Source of the DNA: Ignavibacteriales bacterium
GTDB lineage: Bacteria; Bacteroidota; Ignavibacteria; Ignavibacteriales; Melioribacteraceae
Direction of reading: 5' to 3'
NCBI GenBank assembly: GCA_026390775.1
Contig: JAPLFF010000007.1
Coordinates: forward strand, 1,426,001-1,490,000
DNA length: 64,000 bases
Under the pieces are notes generated by a model. That model worked only from the letters and a program-made list of their open reading frames with translations. It made no database searches and had not been told where the DNA came from. Position 1 is the first letter of the stretch. Every line of letters begins with the position of its first letter. The translations under genes were made by a program, and so were the position numbers. Shown here piece after piece: positions 50,475 through 59,816 of this stretch.

Positions 50475-51302
50475 CTAGCGAATTAATGTGAGGTAAAGAT
50501 AAACTACCGGTGCAGTGAAAAGTAATGAATCAAACCGATCGAGAATCCCGCCGTGTCCGGGAATTATTGACGATGAATCTTTTACGTGAGAATCACGCTT
50601 GATTAAACTTTCTATCAGATCGCCGATCTGCCCAAATAGACCAACAATAAATCCAATAACGATTACATCTTTTAATTCCATGAAATCAATAATGAATTCA
50701 TGTGCGGCTATCATTCCCGCAATCGCAAAAACAAAACCGGCAATAGCACCTTCCCAGCTTTTATTAGGACTAACACGAGGTAATAATTTATGCTTACCGT
50801 AAGCCGATCCGATAAAATATGCGGCTGAATCGCAAATCCAGATTGATGCAAGGATTGAGATGATCAAATATCCTCCTTGAGGATATGTAAAAACGGAATC
50901 TCTGTAAAACTCTCGCAAGTCAATTATTGCAGCTGAAAAAAATCCAATATAAAAAATTCCCAAAAGTGTTGATCCGATATTTGAAACAGCCGAGTCTTTA
51001 TTCCTGAACAATTCAAAAAGCAAAAGTAAAGCTATGATCAATAATAATAGTATATGATAATCAATAATGGGTTTGTACTCGTTTACAATTATCACAGCAA
51101 CGGAAAGATAACCGATCAGTTTGTTTGTGTAACTGTGTTTGTTACGCATCATCCGGGTAAATTCAAAATAAGAGACCAAACCGATTGCAAGCACAAGAAT
51201 TAAAAACGGAATTTTTCCGATGAGACTTAAAATTACAAGTAACGGAATTCCGATAAGACCAACAATAACACGCGTAGATAAATTACCTAATTTTTTTGCC
51301 AT
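50475..51302 (-). CDS. cdsA: Phosphatidate cytidylyltransferase
   Basis: 275 residues with about seven to eight membrane helices. The C-terminal CDP-diglyceride synthase signature is complete: PNKSWEGAIAGFVFA, then KRDSHVKDSSSIIPGHGGILDRFDSL, with the conserved D-H-G-G-I-L-D-R-x-D-S run. It makes CDP-diacylglycerol for phospholipid synthesis. It overlaps neither neighbour but abuts the DUF2007-type gene (0-base gap). Confidence 0.95.
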   Translation of the reverse strand: MAKKLGNLSTRVIVGLIGIPLLVILSLIGKIPFLILVLAIGLVSYFEFTRMMRNKHSYTNKLIGYLSVAVIIVNEYKPIIDYHILLLLIIALLLLFELFRNKDSAVSNIGSTLLGIFYIGFFSAAIIDLREFYRDSVFTYPQGGYLIISILASIWICDSAAYFIGSAYGKHKLLPRVSPNKSWEGAIAGFVFAIAGMIAAHEFIIDFMELKDVIVIGFIVGLFGQIGDLIESLIKRDSHVKDSSSIIPGHGGILDRFDSLLFTAPVVYLYLTLIR

Positions 51303-51644
51303 CTATTCCTCATCATCGGCTTTGCTTTCAAAAATATCATTTATTATTTGTAAAGCTTCATTGGCATCTTTTCTTTTAACAAGTAATTTTATGGGGGAGA
51401 CTTCACCTAAATATATATAGCTCCGGTCTTTTTGCGAAAGAATAATAGAATCTATTTCCGCACCGTTTAAATTTGCTTTCAGCATTTCGGTTTCTATAAG
51501 ATCATTACCGGTGTAAACAATAACCCAATCTTTAGGGTGACTAAGATTTCCTTCAAATTCATCAACAGGAATAAGATCAATTCCGCAGTCCGAACAAACC
51601 TTTATCCCGTCAACATATTCGCATTCACATTTTGGACAAATCAT
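51303..51644 (-). CDS. DUF2007-like protein with N-terminal zinc ribbon
   Basis: 113 residues. The N-terminus MICPKCECEYVDGIKVCSDCG contains two CxxC pairs (zinc ribbon); the rest WVIVYTGNDLIETEMLKANLNGAEIDSII..LLVKRKDANEALQII has the DUF2007 pattern, a ferredoxin-like fold suspected to act in signalling. Adjacent to cdsA and overlaps the CPBP gene stop by 4 bases. Confidence 0.75.
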   Translation of the reverse strand: MICPKCECEYVDGIKVCSDCGIDLIPVDEFEGNLSHPKDWVIVYTGNDLIETEMLKANLNGAEIDSIILSQKDRSYIYLGEVSPIKLLVKRKDANEALQIINDIFESKADDEE

Positions 51645-52603
51645 AACTCCTCCGAATGCTTAGGTAATAATTTATGATAGTTTATTTTCACATAAGTAAT
51701 ATAAGAGAAGAAGAGGATTGAAAAAATTAATAAACTGATAAGCTGCGGGAAAACGTTATCATTTTTTGTTGCCGAGGTGTTTATTATTTCTTCTTTGCCT
51801 AGAATTATAAATGCTAAGACTGCCATAAAATTATTAAAGAAGTGAAGTATCATTGGGACGAAAATAGAATTGCTTGCATAAGCCGCATAACCGAAATAAA
51901 CTCCAAGTGCAATTAGAGCTATCAATCCATATGGATTGAAGTGGTAAAGACCAAAAAATATTGCTGTAATGAAAATACTCCAAAACGGTTTTAATTTTTG
52001 TTCAAAACTTTTTTGAACAAATCCGCGGAAAAGAGTTTCTTCACAAAGTGCCGGAATGACCGCTACGACAAAAATTATAAAGGACGATTCAAACACAGAG
52101 TGGGAAGTAAGCAGACTGCCGTATGTTTTTTCAATTAAAGTGTCTAATTGGTCAAGTGAATTCATTATGTTCTTTACGAACGGACTGAATGCCGCAAGTT
52201 TTTGCAGCAAGAAATTTTGAATGTAAAGAAAATTTTGAAGTAGGGGCGTTAGAAGAATTAATCCAAGAACAAAAGCGCCTATCTCTTTGAATGACGGGAA
52301 CCGCATTCTTAGAATTATAGAAATATTATCCCGGTAAACATATTTTGCCAGAATTAAAGTAGGAAGAAGCATTAAAAGAATTTGTCCGCCCATTGTAAGC
52401 AGACGGATCGCATTAACATCTGCTTTTTCAAAATTAAATCCGAAGATCAAAAGTGTAAGTAACGCTCCGCCAAATTGGTAAAGCAGAAAGATTCCGATCA
52501 ATGCAATAAAAGCAGCAGAGATCGGTGACATGGTTGAAAACGGTTTTATCTCCTCGTGCTTTTCGTCTATGGGTTTTTGCTGATTTTGATATTCTTCGTT
52601 CAT
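51641..52603 (-). CDS. CPBP-family intramembrane metalloprotease
   Basis: 320 residues with about eight membrane helices. The CPBP motifs are CEETLFRGFVQKS (EExxxR), FGLYHFNPYG (second motif with His) and ILHFFNN (third motif). Family members are CAAX-prenyl-protease-like or bacteriocin-immunity-type enzymes; the target is unknown. Overlaps the DUF2007 gene by 4 bases. Confidence 0.9.
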   Translation of the reverse strand: MNEEYQNQQKPIDEKHEEIKPFSTMSPISAAFIALIGIFLLYQFGGALLTLLIFGFNFEKADVNAIRLLTMGGQILLMLLPTLILAKYVYRDNISIILRMRFPSFKEIGAFVLGLILLTPLLQNFLYIQNFLLQKLAAFSPFVKNIMNSLDQLDTLIEKTYGSLLTSHSVFESSFIIFVVAVIPALCEETLFRGFVQKSFEQKLKPFWSIFITAIFFGLYHFNPYGLIALIALGVYFGYAAYASNSIFVPMILHFFNNFMAVLAFIILGKEEIINTSATKNDNVFPQLISLLIFSILFFSYITYVKINYHKLLPKHSEEL

Positions 52604-52677
52604 GATGATTCCAAATTATAAAAAAGGGGAGATACTTGCTAAAAATATCTCCCCGATCACTTTTAATATTTTGGGAT

Positions 52678-53517
52678 TTACTTTCTCTTTGCTTTCAATT
52701 CTCCCGCAAGTCCTGCGTAATCGCTTAATTCCGCATCAATGGAGCCGATTAAAATTTTTGTTTTAACTTTAACCGGAATTTTTAAATCATCATTGGTTAA
52801 CCAAACCACAATTTTTCCTTCGCTTTTAAAAAGTCCGCCTTCTTGAACAAGCGGTTCTAATATTATGCAGTCAAACTTTCCGGCTTTAACGGAAACTGTT
52901 TCTCTTCCTTTGAAAAGAATATCAAGCGGATAGGTTTTATCCTTATAAAAATTCTCAAGGTGAACTTTATCACCGTCTTTTAATTTTGTGTAATCAAAAA
53001 TACGAGCAAAGTATAATGCGGAGACTATATCATGAACATACTTCGGTATATCATAAGAACCTTCAGAAGTTTTTGCTTTTCCCTTGCGTTGATCGAAAAA
53101 AGCCGAGAAGTCATTTGAGTATCCGCCTTCTCTAATGTGCTGTTCAAAACGCCACGGGAAAATTCCTTCAACATCAATGTAAGTTTCATAATGATCGTGC
53201 ACTTTAAAGAAAGGATTGAATGCTGAAAGAGAACTGACATTGAACACAACATTATAAACATCGCGTCCTGCAAGTTTAACAATCTTTGGAATTGAATATT
53301 CCGCAATACCCGCTGTAACAAAACCGTAATTCACATCGAAGGTTAATTTTTCGCCAAGCTTAAAAGCTTTGTTCTCAATTTTGCGGAATTCAGATTTGGT
53401 TTGAGCGTTGTAATTAGAAGTGAGCAAGATCAAGAATGAGATCATGATCAAGACTTTAAAAAAAATCCCTCCACTCATGATCTTGCTTTTGTCCTTGCTC
53501 TTCTCGATAGGTTTCAT
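52678..53517 (-). CDS. DUF3108 domain periplasmic protein
   Basis: 279 residues. Signal peptide in the stretch KVLIMISFLILLTSN; mature part begins near residue 40 and contains KLGEKLTFDVNYGFVTAGIAEY, YETYIDVEGIFPWRF, ALYFARIFDYTKLKDGD and GRETVSVKAGKFDCIILEP, the DUF3108 pattern of beta-strand-rich proteins of unknown function. The DNA for the first ~30 codons is built from the GATCATGAACAAG-type repeat family, so the natural start may be later. Overlaps the glycosyltransferase stop by 4 bases. Confidence 0.85.
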   Translation of the reverse strand: MKPIEKSKDKSKIMSGGIFFKVLIMISFLILLTSNYNAQTKSEFRKIENKAFKLGEKLTFDVNYGFVTAGIAEYSIPKIVKLAGRDVYNVVFNVSSLSAFNPFFKVHDHYETYIDVEGIFPWRFEQHIREGGYSNDFSAFFDQRKGKAKTSEGSYDIPKYVHDIVSALYFARIFDYTKLKDGDKVHLENFYKDKTYPLDILFKGRETVSVKAGKFDCIILEPLVQEGGLFKSEGKIVVWLTNDDLKIPVKVKTKILIGSIDAELSDYAGLAGELKAKRK

Positions 53518-54554
53518 TTTTTCTCCGAAGCAATTTTATCAAGAATGCTTTTAACCGTTTGAGCAACTTTATTAGATCGAATACTATCCATGCAATTTAG
53601 TTCCTCGCATTGTTTACGTGTACAGTTTGTACAATCAATATCCGGCGTAAAAATATTTTTTTTATTTGAATATGGTCCCCATCGTTTTGCTGATGCAGCT
53701 GTAAATTTCGGATAGAAGCCCACAACATTTTTCCCGAGAGCTGCCGCAATATGAATAGGTCCGGTAGAATTTGCTATCATCACATTACATTGGTTAATCA
53801 AAGCGATCAATTCACTCAAATTATATCTTCCCGCAAGATTAATTATTGATTTATTAACAACCAGCGATTGACAAAGTTCCTTCTCGGCAGTTGTGCCAGT
53901 GATTAATATCTCAACTCTTTCATTAGAAAGATTATTAACAATCTCTTTCATTTTTGAAATTGGAAGATCAACTGCACTTCCGCCGCTTCCGGGATGGACA
54001 ATAATAATCGGTTTTGAAAAATTTATTTTCAACTCATTTAAATCTTTCTTTACTTTCTCTTCCTCTTGAATTGATGGTGTAATTCCATACGAGACATTCT
54101 CTTCAGTTACGTTCTCATCAATCCCTAACTGCCGAAGTAAATGAACATTATATTCAAGTTCGTGGTACTCGCCGTATTTTCTATGCTCGTAATTTTTTTT
54201 ATTAAAAAGAAAAGAATACCAGCGGTAACTGGTTCCAACGCGTGTTTTAATATTTGATAGAAAAAGAATCAGAGCGATAGGATAAGTCGGATAAGCCACG
54301 ATGCAAATATCAAATTTATTTTTTAAGAGTTCAATGTTTTCTCTAATGGAAGATTTCCATTCAACCTCTCTAAGAATTATTACTTCATCTATGTTCGGAT
54401 TATTAACAGCGAGAGGTTTTGTGTATTCGCGCAAAAGAAAAGTTACTTTACAATCCGGAAAATGTTTTTTAATGATTGCAGCTAACGGAAGAGACAGAAC
54501 AACATCGCCGATCCGGTCTGTGCGAACAATTAAAATATTTTTTGGCTGATTCAT
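53514..54554 (-). CDS. Glycosyltransferase family 9 (heptosyltransferase-like)
   Basis: 346 residues. N-terminal RTDRIGDVVLSLPLAAIIKKHFPDCKVTFL and C-terminal nucleotide-sugar site NSTGPIHIAAALGKNVVGFYP, as in the WaaC/WaaF/RfaQ group that adds heptose to lipopolysaccharide core. A cysteine-rich end (DIDCTNCTRKQCEELNC) is notable: four closely spaced Cys. Co-translated with the DUF3108 gene and, by 4-base overlap, with the glycosylase gene. Confidence 0.92.
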   Translation of the reverse strand: MNQPKNILIVRTDRIGDVVLSLPLAAIIKKHFPDCKVTFLLREYTKPLAVNNPNIDEVIILREVEWKSSIRENIELLKNKFDICIVAYPTYPIALILFLSNIKTRVGTSYRWYSFLFNKKNYEHRKYGEYHELEYNVHLLRQLGIDENVTEENVSYGITPSIQEEEKVKKDLNELKINFSKPIIIVHPGSGGSAVDLPISKMKEIVNNLSNERVEILITGTTAEKELCQSLVVNKSIINLAGRYNLSELIALINQCNVMIANSTGPIHIAAALGKNVVGFYPKFTAASAKRWGPYSNKKNIFTPDIDCTNCTRKQCEELNCMDSIRSNKVAQTVKSILDKIASEKK

Positions 54555-55156
54555 TTATGCGATAAGAAAGAATTATTCTTGATATAATACCTCCACGGCA
54601 AATCTACAGATTTTTTAATGCCGATTCTTGTAGAAGCTGCAATTTTATTCTTGCTTAGTTTTGGCGAATCGAGTATAAAGATTTCTTTCCCTGTAAGATC
54701 CATTCCGTTCTCACTTCGCACTATACCAAAAGCTTGGCAAATTTTTGCCGGTCCATTTGTAAGGTTTTTCAACTCCACAGCAGAGACATTTTTTTTCCCG
54801 AAACGATTAACCGCCATTTTATCTAAACCGTTAACAGGTTCAACAGCGCGGAGTAAAACAGCTTTGCCTTCATTTAATTTTCCCACAACAACATTAGAAC
54901 AGAAGTGCATTCCGTATGTGAAATAAACATAAAGAAATCCGCCACCGTTAAACATTACTTCATTCCGTTTTGTCTGCCCTATGTAAGTATGAGCAGCTTC
55001 ATCAACCGAACCATCGTAAGCTTCAACTTCTACAATTCTACCAACAAGATTTTTTCGCCCGATCTTTCTAACCAAGAATTTACCGAGCAGTTCTTTTGCA
55101 ACGATGTGAACATCACGTGTGTAAAATTTTCTCGGAAGTTTTTTTTGCGGTTTCAT
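54551..55156 (-). CDS. 3-methyladenine DNA glycosylase (AAG/MPG family)
   Basis: 201 residues. The family motifs RKFYTRDVHIVAKELLGKFLVR, VEAYDGSVDEAAHTYIG and YVYFTYGMHFCSNVV are present, and RVEPVN-type LLRAVEPVNG. It excises alkylated purines. The start overlaps the glycosyltransferase stop by 4 bases; the stop is 30 bases before the TPR gene. Confidence 0.93.
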   Translation of the reverse strand: MKPQKKLPRKFYTRDVHIVAKELLGKFLVRKIGRKNLVGRIVEVEAYDGSVDEAAHTYIGQTKRNEVMFNGGGFLYVYFTYGMHFCSNVVVGKLNEGKAVLLRAVEPVNGLDKMAVNRFGKKNVSAVELKNLTNGPAKICQAFGIVRSENGMDLTGKEIFILDSPKLSKNKIAASTRIGIKKSVDLPWRYYIKNNSFLSHK

Positions 55157-55185
55157 TTATTAAACGGAATAAAACAATAACAAAA

Positions 55186-55848
55186 TTATTCTAGAAGAGA
55201 TTTAAGATCGGCAATTTTTTGAAGATAGAAATCAGCTTTATCCGGTTTTAACTCGAGCAGTTCTTCGTATATGGAAATTGCTTCCTGGTAATTCTTTTGG
55301 GAGAGAAAAATTTCTGCCATAGTATCGGAAACGATCCGTTTTATTTTTACTTCAGGCTGAGAAATTTCCGGCATTGTTTCGCCCATTCCTTTAAGGACAA
55401 TTTTAGCTTTGCTTAATCTTTCTGCAAGGAGATCAAGTTTGTCTTCTAGGTTTTCAAATTCGTCTTCAACTTTTTCTTCTTTCGCTTCTGTAAGAAATGT
55501 TGGACGTTTTGCATCGCTCAACGAATTTCTTTCGGCAATAATGTCTGAAATTTTTTTCAGATAGAATTCAAGCGTATCGGATGAACCGAGAAGTTCACTT
55601 CCCATTATTGCATTGCTTCTTGCTTCATCTTCTCTTCCGGCATAAGCATTGGCAAGAGCAAGTAGTAAATAGGGAGTAGGATAATGTGAATGCATTTCCA
55701 AACCGGTTTCAAGGATTTTGATTGCATCCAAAATGTTAGCACTTTCCATTTCAGAAGCAGCAACGCGGGCAAAAAGAGGAGAACTATTATTGAATTCGAA
55801 GATCAACTTGATCTTATCTGTAGTTAGATCTCTTTCTGTTCCATTCAC
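55186..55848 (-). CDS. TPR-containing protein
   Basis: 220 residues from a GTG at 55848 that shares one base with the stop of the glycosyltransferase upstream (TAGTG). Helical repeats of TPR type are visible at about 30-110 (ILDAIKILETGLEMHSHYPTPYLLLALANAYAGREDEARSN) and again at 180-220 (QEAISIYEELLELKPDKADFYLQKI). A scaffold or assembly role is likely; no specific function. Confidence 0.8.
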   Translation of the reverse strand: MNGTERDLTTDKIKLIFEFNNSSPLFARVAASEMESANILDAIKILETGLEMHSHYPTPYLLLALANAYAGREDEARSNAIMGSELLGSSDTLEFYLKKISDIIAERNSLSDAKRPTFLTEAKEEKVEDEFENLEDKLDLLAERLSKAKIVLKGMGETMPEISQPEVKIKRIVSDTMAEIFLSQKNYQEAISIYEELLELKPDKADFYLQKIADLKSLLE

Positions 55849-57320
55849 TATACTAACCTATGTTTTTTGGTAAAGCTTTGTTTTAAAGACATTATAGAAA
55901 CTGTAGCGAATCCGATAAAGAACATCAACTGAAAAGGTAATGCTGCAATTTCCATAAAATATATTGCTGCACCAACACCGATTAAGCAATAACATGCAAG
56001 CAATAGCTCAATATATGTGGACGCTTGAATTTTTGTCTTAACTAAATATTTATTTTTTATTGTTGATTGATCTGTCTTCTTTTCGACATTGAATTTAGGA
56101 GTACGGACGAATTCGCTTTTTCTGCTCATTAATCCTTCGATAACCGCGCGTGTATTGTTAAGTGCAAAGCCCATACTTCCTGCCATGAAAAGAGGAAAGA
56201 GAGCAATCTTTTTTCTCCAATCAGCATGAACATCTTTCTGGGAGAACAAGTAAAACAAAAATGTACTTATGAACGCTACAACAAATATTGCCATGAAATT
56301 GAAGAAGTTCCAATACGGTCCCGCGTTCTTAATAAAGATAAGCGGAACATTTAATATCCCGGCAAGAAGAGTAAATGGAAAAACCAAATTGTTAGTTAAA
56401 TTAAATGTTGCCTGCAGTTTTACGCGAAGCGGAATTTTTCCTTTCCAAACCATTGGAAGTAATTTCATTCCTGTTTCAATTGCACCTTTAGTCCACCGGA
56501 ATTGTTGAGCTTTAAGTGCATTCATTTCTACAGGAAGTTCTGCCGGAGTTGTAAAATCGCGGAGGTAAATAAATTTCCATCCTTTTAGTTGAGCGCGGTA
56601 GCTTAGATCTAAATCTTCCGTTAATGTATCTGCGTGCCAATTGCCGGCATCTTCAATACATTCTTTAAGCCAAACACCGCCGGTGCCGTTAAACTGAATA
56701 AAGAATCCGGCTTTGTTGCGGACAGTTTGTTCAATTACAAAATGTCCGTCAAGTGCGAGTGCTTGTATCTTTGTTAGAATCGAATAGTCTTGGTTAAGAT
56801 GTTCCCATCGAGTTTGCACTAATCCAATCTTATCATTAGTAAAATATTTTAAAGTCTTTCGTAAGAAATCAACCTTAGGAATAAAATCTGCATCGAAGAT
56901 TGCAACATATTTTCCTTTGGCGAATTTCAATCCTTCTTTAAGCGCACCTGCTTTGAAGCCGAGACGATTAGCCCGTCGTACGTGCTGAATATCAAAACCT
57001 TCATCTTGTTTTTGTTTTACTACTTTTGAAACAATATCAACTGTTTCGTCAGTTGAATCATCAAGAACTTGAATTTCCAATTTATCTTTTGGGTAATCTA
57101 TTTCACAGATGGCGTTGATTAATCTTTCTGCAACATACATTTCATTGTACATCGGCAGTTGGATAGTAACCAAGTCTTCATCGTTGGTTTCTTTTTGTAG
57201 ATGGATGTTCTTTCTGTATTTATAATGATAGAATATCATTACGAATCCATGACTTCCGAAAATCAATATTATACATAGAGAGAAGATGTAAGTAAAAAGA
57301 ATTATTTCATCAAATATCAT
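55848..57320 (-). CDS. Glycosyltransferase family 2, membrane-bound (cellulose-synthase-like)
   Basis: 490 residues with one N-terminal helix and several C-terminal membrane helices. The catalytic region shows ETNDEDLVTIQLPMYNE, the nucleotide Asp motif QVLDDSTDET, the DAD metal motif (FDADFIPK), and the processive signature QQFRWTKGAIETG. It probably synthesises or exports a polysaccharide or lipid-linked sugar. Codirectional with the TPR gene (1-base overlap). Confidence 0.92.
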   Translation of the reverse strand: MIFDEIILFTYIFSLCIILIFGSHGFVMIFYHYKYRKNIHLQKETNDEDLVTIQLPMYNEMYVAERLINAICEIDYPKDKLEIQVLDDSTDETVDIVSKVVKQKQDEGFDIQHVRRANRLGFKAGALKEGLKFAKGKYVAIFDADFIPKVDFLRKTLKYFTNDKIGLVQTRWEHLNQDYSILTKIQALALDGHFVIEQTVRNKAGFFIQFNGTGGVWLKECIEDAGNWHADTLTEDLDLSYRAQLKGWKFIYLRDFTTPAELPVEMNALKAQQFRWTKGAIETGMKLLPMVWKGKIPLRVKLQATFNLTNNLVFPFTLLAGILNVPLIFIKNAGPYWNFFNFMAIFVVAFISTFLFYLFSQKDVHADWRKKIALFPLFMAGSMGFALNNTRAVIEGLMSRKSEFVRTPKFNVEKKTDQSTIKNKYLVKTKIQASTYIELLLACYCLIGVGAAIYFMEIAALPFQLMFFIGFATVSIMSLKQSFTKKHRLV

Positions 57321-57338
57321 TCAATAGCCTGTAATTAA

Positions 57339-57860
57339 TTACCAATTTGAAACTACTCCTAGCAAAATATCTTCTGCGATCTTTTCAATAGCTATATCTA
57401 TTGCTTGTTTGCGAACCGCTGTAATATCTCCGCCGACGGTATAATCGCCATAATTAGAAAAATTTCTATCGAAGATTTGCTGCTTCTTTACTAAATCTTT
57501 ATAAACTACACGAACGCTAATTGTGATTCTTCTTGTTGTAATTTTTTCTCCTCCGGAAATGATAGCCGGTGCATCGCTAAGAGCCGTAATTGTACATTCT
57601 AAGAGAGCATTTGAATTCAGCCGGTCACTTACAAGCAAAGTATTATCATCAATAAATTTTTGAATTAACTGCTTGGTTAATTTTTGATTTAAGTCGAACT
57701 CACCTGATCCGCTTTTATCGGAAAAAATCGGAATCGCAATTGTTTTTAAATGAGAAGGAACAGATGCACCCGAAAATGAATAACTGCACGCAGTTAATCC
57801 TAACAGAAAAATTCCTACAAGAAACAAAATAATGTAACGCAAAAATTTAATCGAGACCAT
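57339..57860 (-). CDS. lptE: LptE-like LPS-assembly lipoprotein
   Basis: 173 residues. Lipoprotein signal with LGLTAC lipobox (Cys near 27), then SYSFSGASVPSHLKTIAIPIF and ALLECTITALSDAPAIISGGEKITTRRITISVRVVYKDL, the LptE fold. LptE plugs the LptD barrel in outer-membrane LPS insertion; no LptD in this window. Starts 14 bases before the end of the sigma-54 activator (overlapping genes). Confidence 0.8.
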   Translation of the reverse strand: MVSIKFLRYIILFLVGIFLLGLTACSYSFSGASVPSHLKTIAIPIFSDKSGSGEFDLNQKLTKQLIQKFIDDNTLLVSDRLNSNALLECTITALSDAPAIISGGEKITTRRITISVRVVYKDLVKKQQIFDRNFSNYGDYTVGGDITAVRKQAIDIAIEKIAEDILLGVVSNW

Positions 57861-58953
57861 AATCCTTCAGTTTTCTATATAAGGTTCGTTCGCTAATTCC
57901 AAGCAGCTTAGCAGCTTTTCTTTTGTTGTGTTTTGTAAAATTAACAGCATTGATGATAGCTTGTTTTTCTATTGCATCGAGTGCTACAACTTCGTTTGGA
58001 TTAATATTAATCGGAGTGCCAGTTTCTTCATTTTGATTTTTGGCTGCGATCTGTTTTAAATCTATCAAATCTTTTTTGATCTCAATTAAAGCCCGATAGA
58101 TCATTTCTCTATCAAGTGATTCTGCGGAACGATTGAGGTGAACAGGTAAGTATCTGAAATCATCTTCTGATCGGGTTTCATTTAATAAAGGAGTAAAGGT
58201 TTCAGCATCTAAAATACCGTTTCTACTAAGAGCAATTGCAGTTTCGACTACATTTTTTAGTTCGCGGATGTTACCCGGCCAATTGTAGTTAACAAGAAGT
58301 TGTTCGGCTTCCTTTGTTATTTTCGGCTCCGTCCTTCTATTATTATAAGAATAGTTTTTCAAAAAATGACCAACCAATTCGAGAATATCTCCACGCCTGC
58401 TTCGAAGCGGCGGAATATTTAATGAAACTGCTTTTAATCTGAAATAAAGATCGTTACGGAATTTTTTTGTATCAACCTCACGCTGAAGGTCTTTATTTGT
58501 CGCAGTTATTATTCTAACATCAACTTTAGTAACCGTCTCGCTTCCAATACGCATAAATTCTTTTGTTTCAAGAACACGTAATAATTTCACTTGAGTTGTT
58601 AACGGCATTTCTGCAATCTCATCAAGAAACAGCGTGCCTTCATCAGCTATTTCGAAATATCCCTTTCTGTGATCAATAGCTCCTGTGAACGAACCTTTTT
58701 TGTGACCGAACAATTCGCTTTCCAAAATTCCTTCCGGAATTGCACCGCAATTTACACTAACCAATTCTTTACCGGAGCGGTTGCTGTAACCATGGATTGC
58801 ACGTGCAAAAATTTCTTTACCTACGCCGCTTTCACCGGTTATAAGAATTGAAATATCAGATTGTGCAACTTGCATAGTAATATCAACAAGATCGCGAATC
58901 TCCTGTGACTTACCGATGATACCGAATTTTTTCTGGAATTCTTCTACTTTCAT
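57847..58953 (-). CDS. Sigma-54-dependent transcriptional activator (no receiver domain)
   Basis: 368 residues. The AAA+ domain fills most of the protein: GESGVGKEIFARAIH (Walker A), the GAFTGA loop in the variant KGSFTGA, LFLDEIAEMP (Walker B) and RNDLYFRL (arginine finger). The C-terminal Fis-type helix-turn-helix is NKRKAAKLLGISERTLYRKLKDYG. Only ~20 residues precede the ATPase, so there is no receiver or GAF domain, as in PspF-type activators. Overlap with lptE suggests it controls envelope genes. Confidence 0.9.
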   Translation of the reverse strand: MKVEEFQKKFGIIGKSQEIRDLVDITMQVAQSDISILITGESGVGKEIFARAIHGYSNRSGKELVSVNCGAIPEGILESELFGHKKGSFTGAIDHRKGYFEIADEGTLFLDEIAEMPLTTQVKLLRVLETKEFMRIGSETVTKVDVRIITATNKDLQREVDTKKFRNDLYFRLKAVSLNIPPLRSRRGDILELVGHFLKNYSYNNRRTEPKITKEAEQLLVNYNWPGNIRELKNVVETAIALSRNGILDAETFTPLLNETRSEDDFRYLPVHLNRSAESLDREMIYRALIEIKKDLIDLKQIAAKNQNEETGTPININPNEVVALDAIEKQAIINAVNFTKHNKRKAAKLLGISERTLYRKLKDYGLD

Positions 58954-59048
58954 TATCTATTATATAGTAAGAATAATTGCGCCCTAAAAATAAGTGTTTT
59001 TGGAACAACTTAAATGAATTTGTCTTGTTCTAATTAGTCAATAATGAG

Positions 59049-59753
59049 CTATTTGTGAATAGGGACGGTTCTTCCTTTGAGGTTGAATTTTTTTTCAAGA
59101 AGAACTAGAACAGATTTAGATTCATCTTCTGTAGTAAAGCGGCCGACATTTACAACATTAAGAATACTGCCGCCGATATCTTTTGTTGTAATCTCGGTAA
59201 AATAATTTTCGCGATTTAATTGTTCGCTCAATTTTTTTGCATTCTCAACATTCAAAAAGGCGCCGGCTTGTATTGTAAAATTATAGATCTTGGTTTCCTT
59301 CTTTTCGGTTTGAATAGATTGAGAAGAAGTGATAACCGGCGGAGATGGTTGTTCCTCGATATCGGGAATTTTTCTATCCGCAGTTTTAATGTAAGGTGAT
59401 TCAGGGAAATCTTTTTTTAATCTATCTAAATATGTTTCCGCTTTTCTATAATAACCGAGCGAATAATAATAAGAGAAGATCCTGTAAATGACCGCATCTG
59501 CATATTTGCATTCAGGATATTTTTCTAATACGGTAGAATATTTTTTAAGTGCTTCATCGCCGTCTTTTGTAAGAACCGCATCAAGAAAAATTACGGAAGG
59601 ATCATTTGCGTTTTTTGTTTTTAGATCGCGAAGAATTGTTTCTGCCGATTTAATATTTCCATTTTCAATTTGTTGAAGCGCCGGTACAATATCTACTTCT
59701 TGAGCAACAAGGGCAGAGTAAAAAAATAATGATATAACAAAAATTTTTTTCAT
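59049..59753 (-). CDS. SPOR-domain periplasmic protein with TPR-like repeats
   Basis: 234 residues with a signal (about 1-18). The middle has TPR-like helices (NGNIKSAETILRDLKTKNANDPSVIFLDAV, then YRKAETYLDRLKKDFPESPYIKTA). The C-terminal SPOR domain (YNFTIQAGAFLNVENAKKLSEQLNRENYFTEI, VNVGRFTTEDE) binds denuded peptidoglycan, typically at division sites. A 22-base CATGATC repeat lies right after the gene (59791-59812). Confidence 0.88.
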   Translation of the reverse strand: MKKIFVISLFFYSALVAQEVDIVPALQQIENGNIKSAETILRDLKTKNANDPSVIFLDAVLTKDGDEALKKYSTVLEKYPECKYADAVIYRIFSYYYSLGYYRKAETYLDRLKKDFPESPYIKTADRKIPDIEEQPSPPVITSSQSIQTEKKETKIYNFTIQAGAFLNVENAKKLSEQLNRENYFTEITTKDIGGSILNVVNVGRFTTEDESKSVLVLLEKKFNLKGRTVPIHK

Positions 59754-59790
59754 AAAGTCGCAGAAAAACTTGAAGTTATTTATTTTATTT

Positions 59791-59812
59791 CATGATCATG
59801 TTCATGATCATG
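59791..59812. repeat. Tandem CATGATC repeat
   Basis: CATGATCATG followed by TTCATGATCATG fills the gap between the SPOR gene and miaB. Same degenerate family as 50396-50453. Confidence 0.6.
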
Positions 59813-59816
59813 ATAA

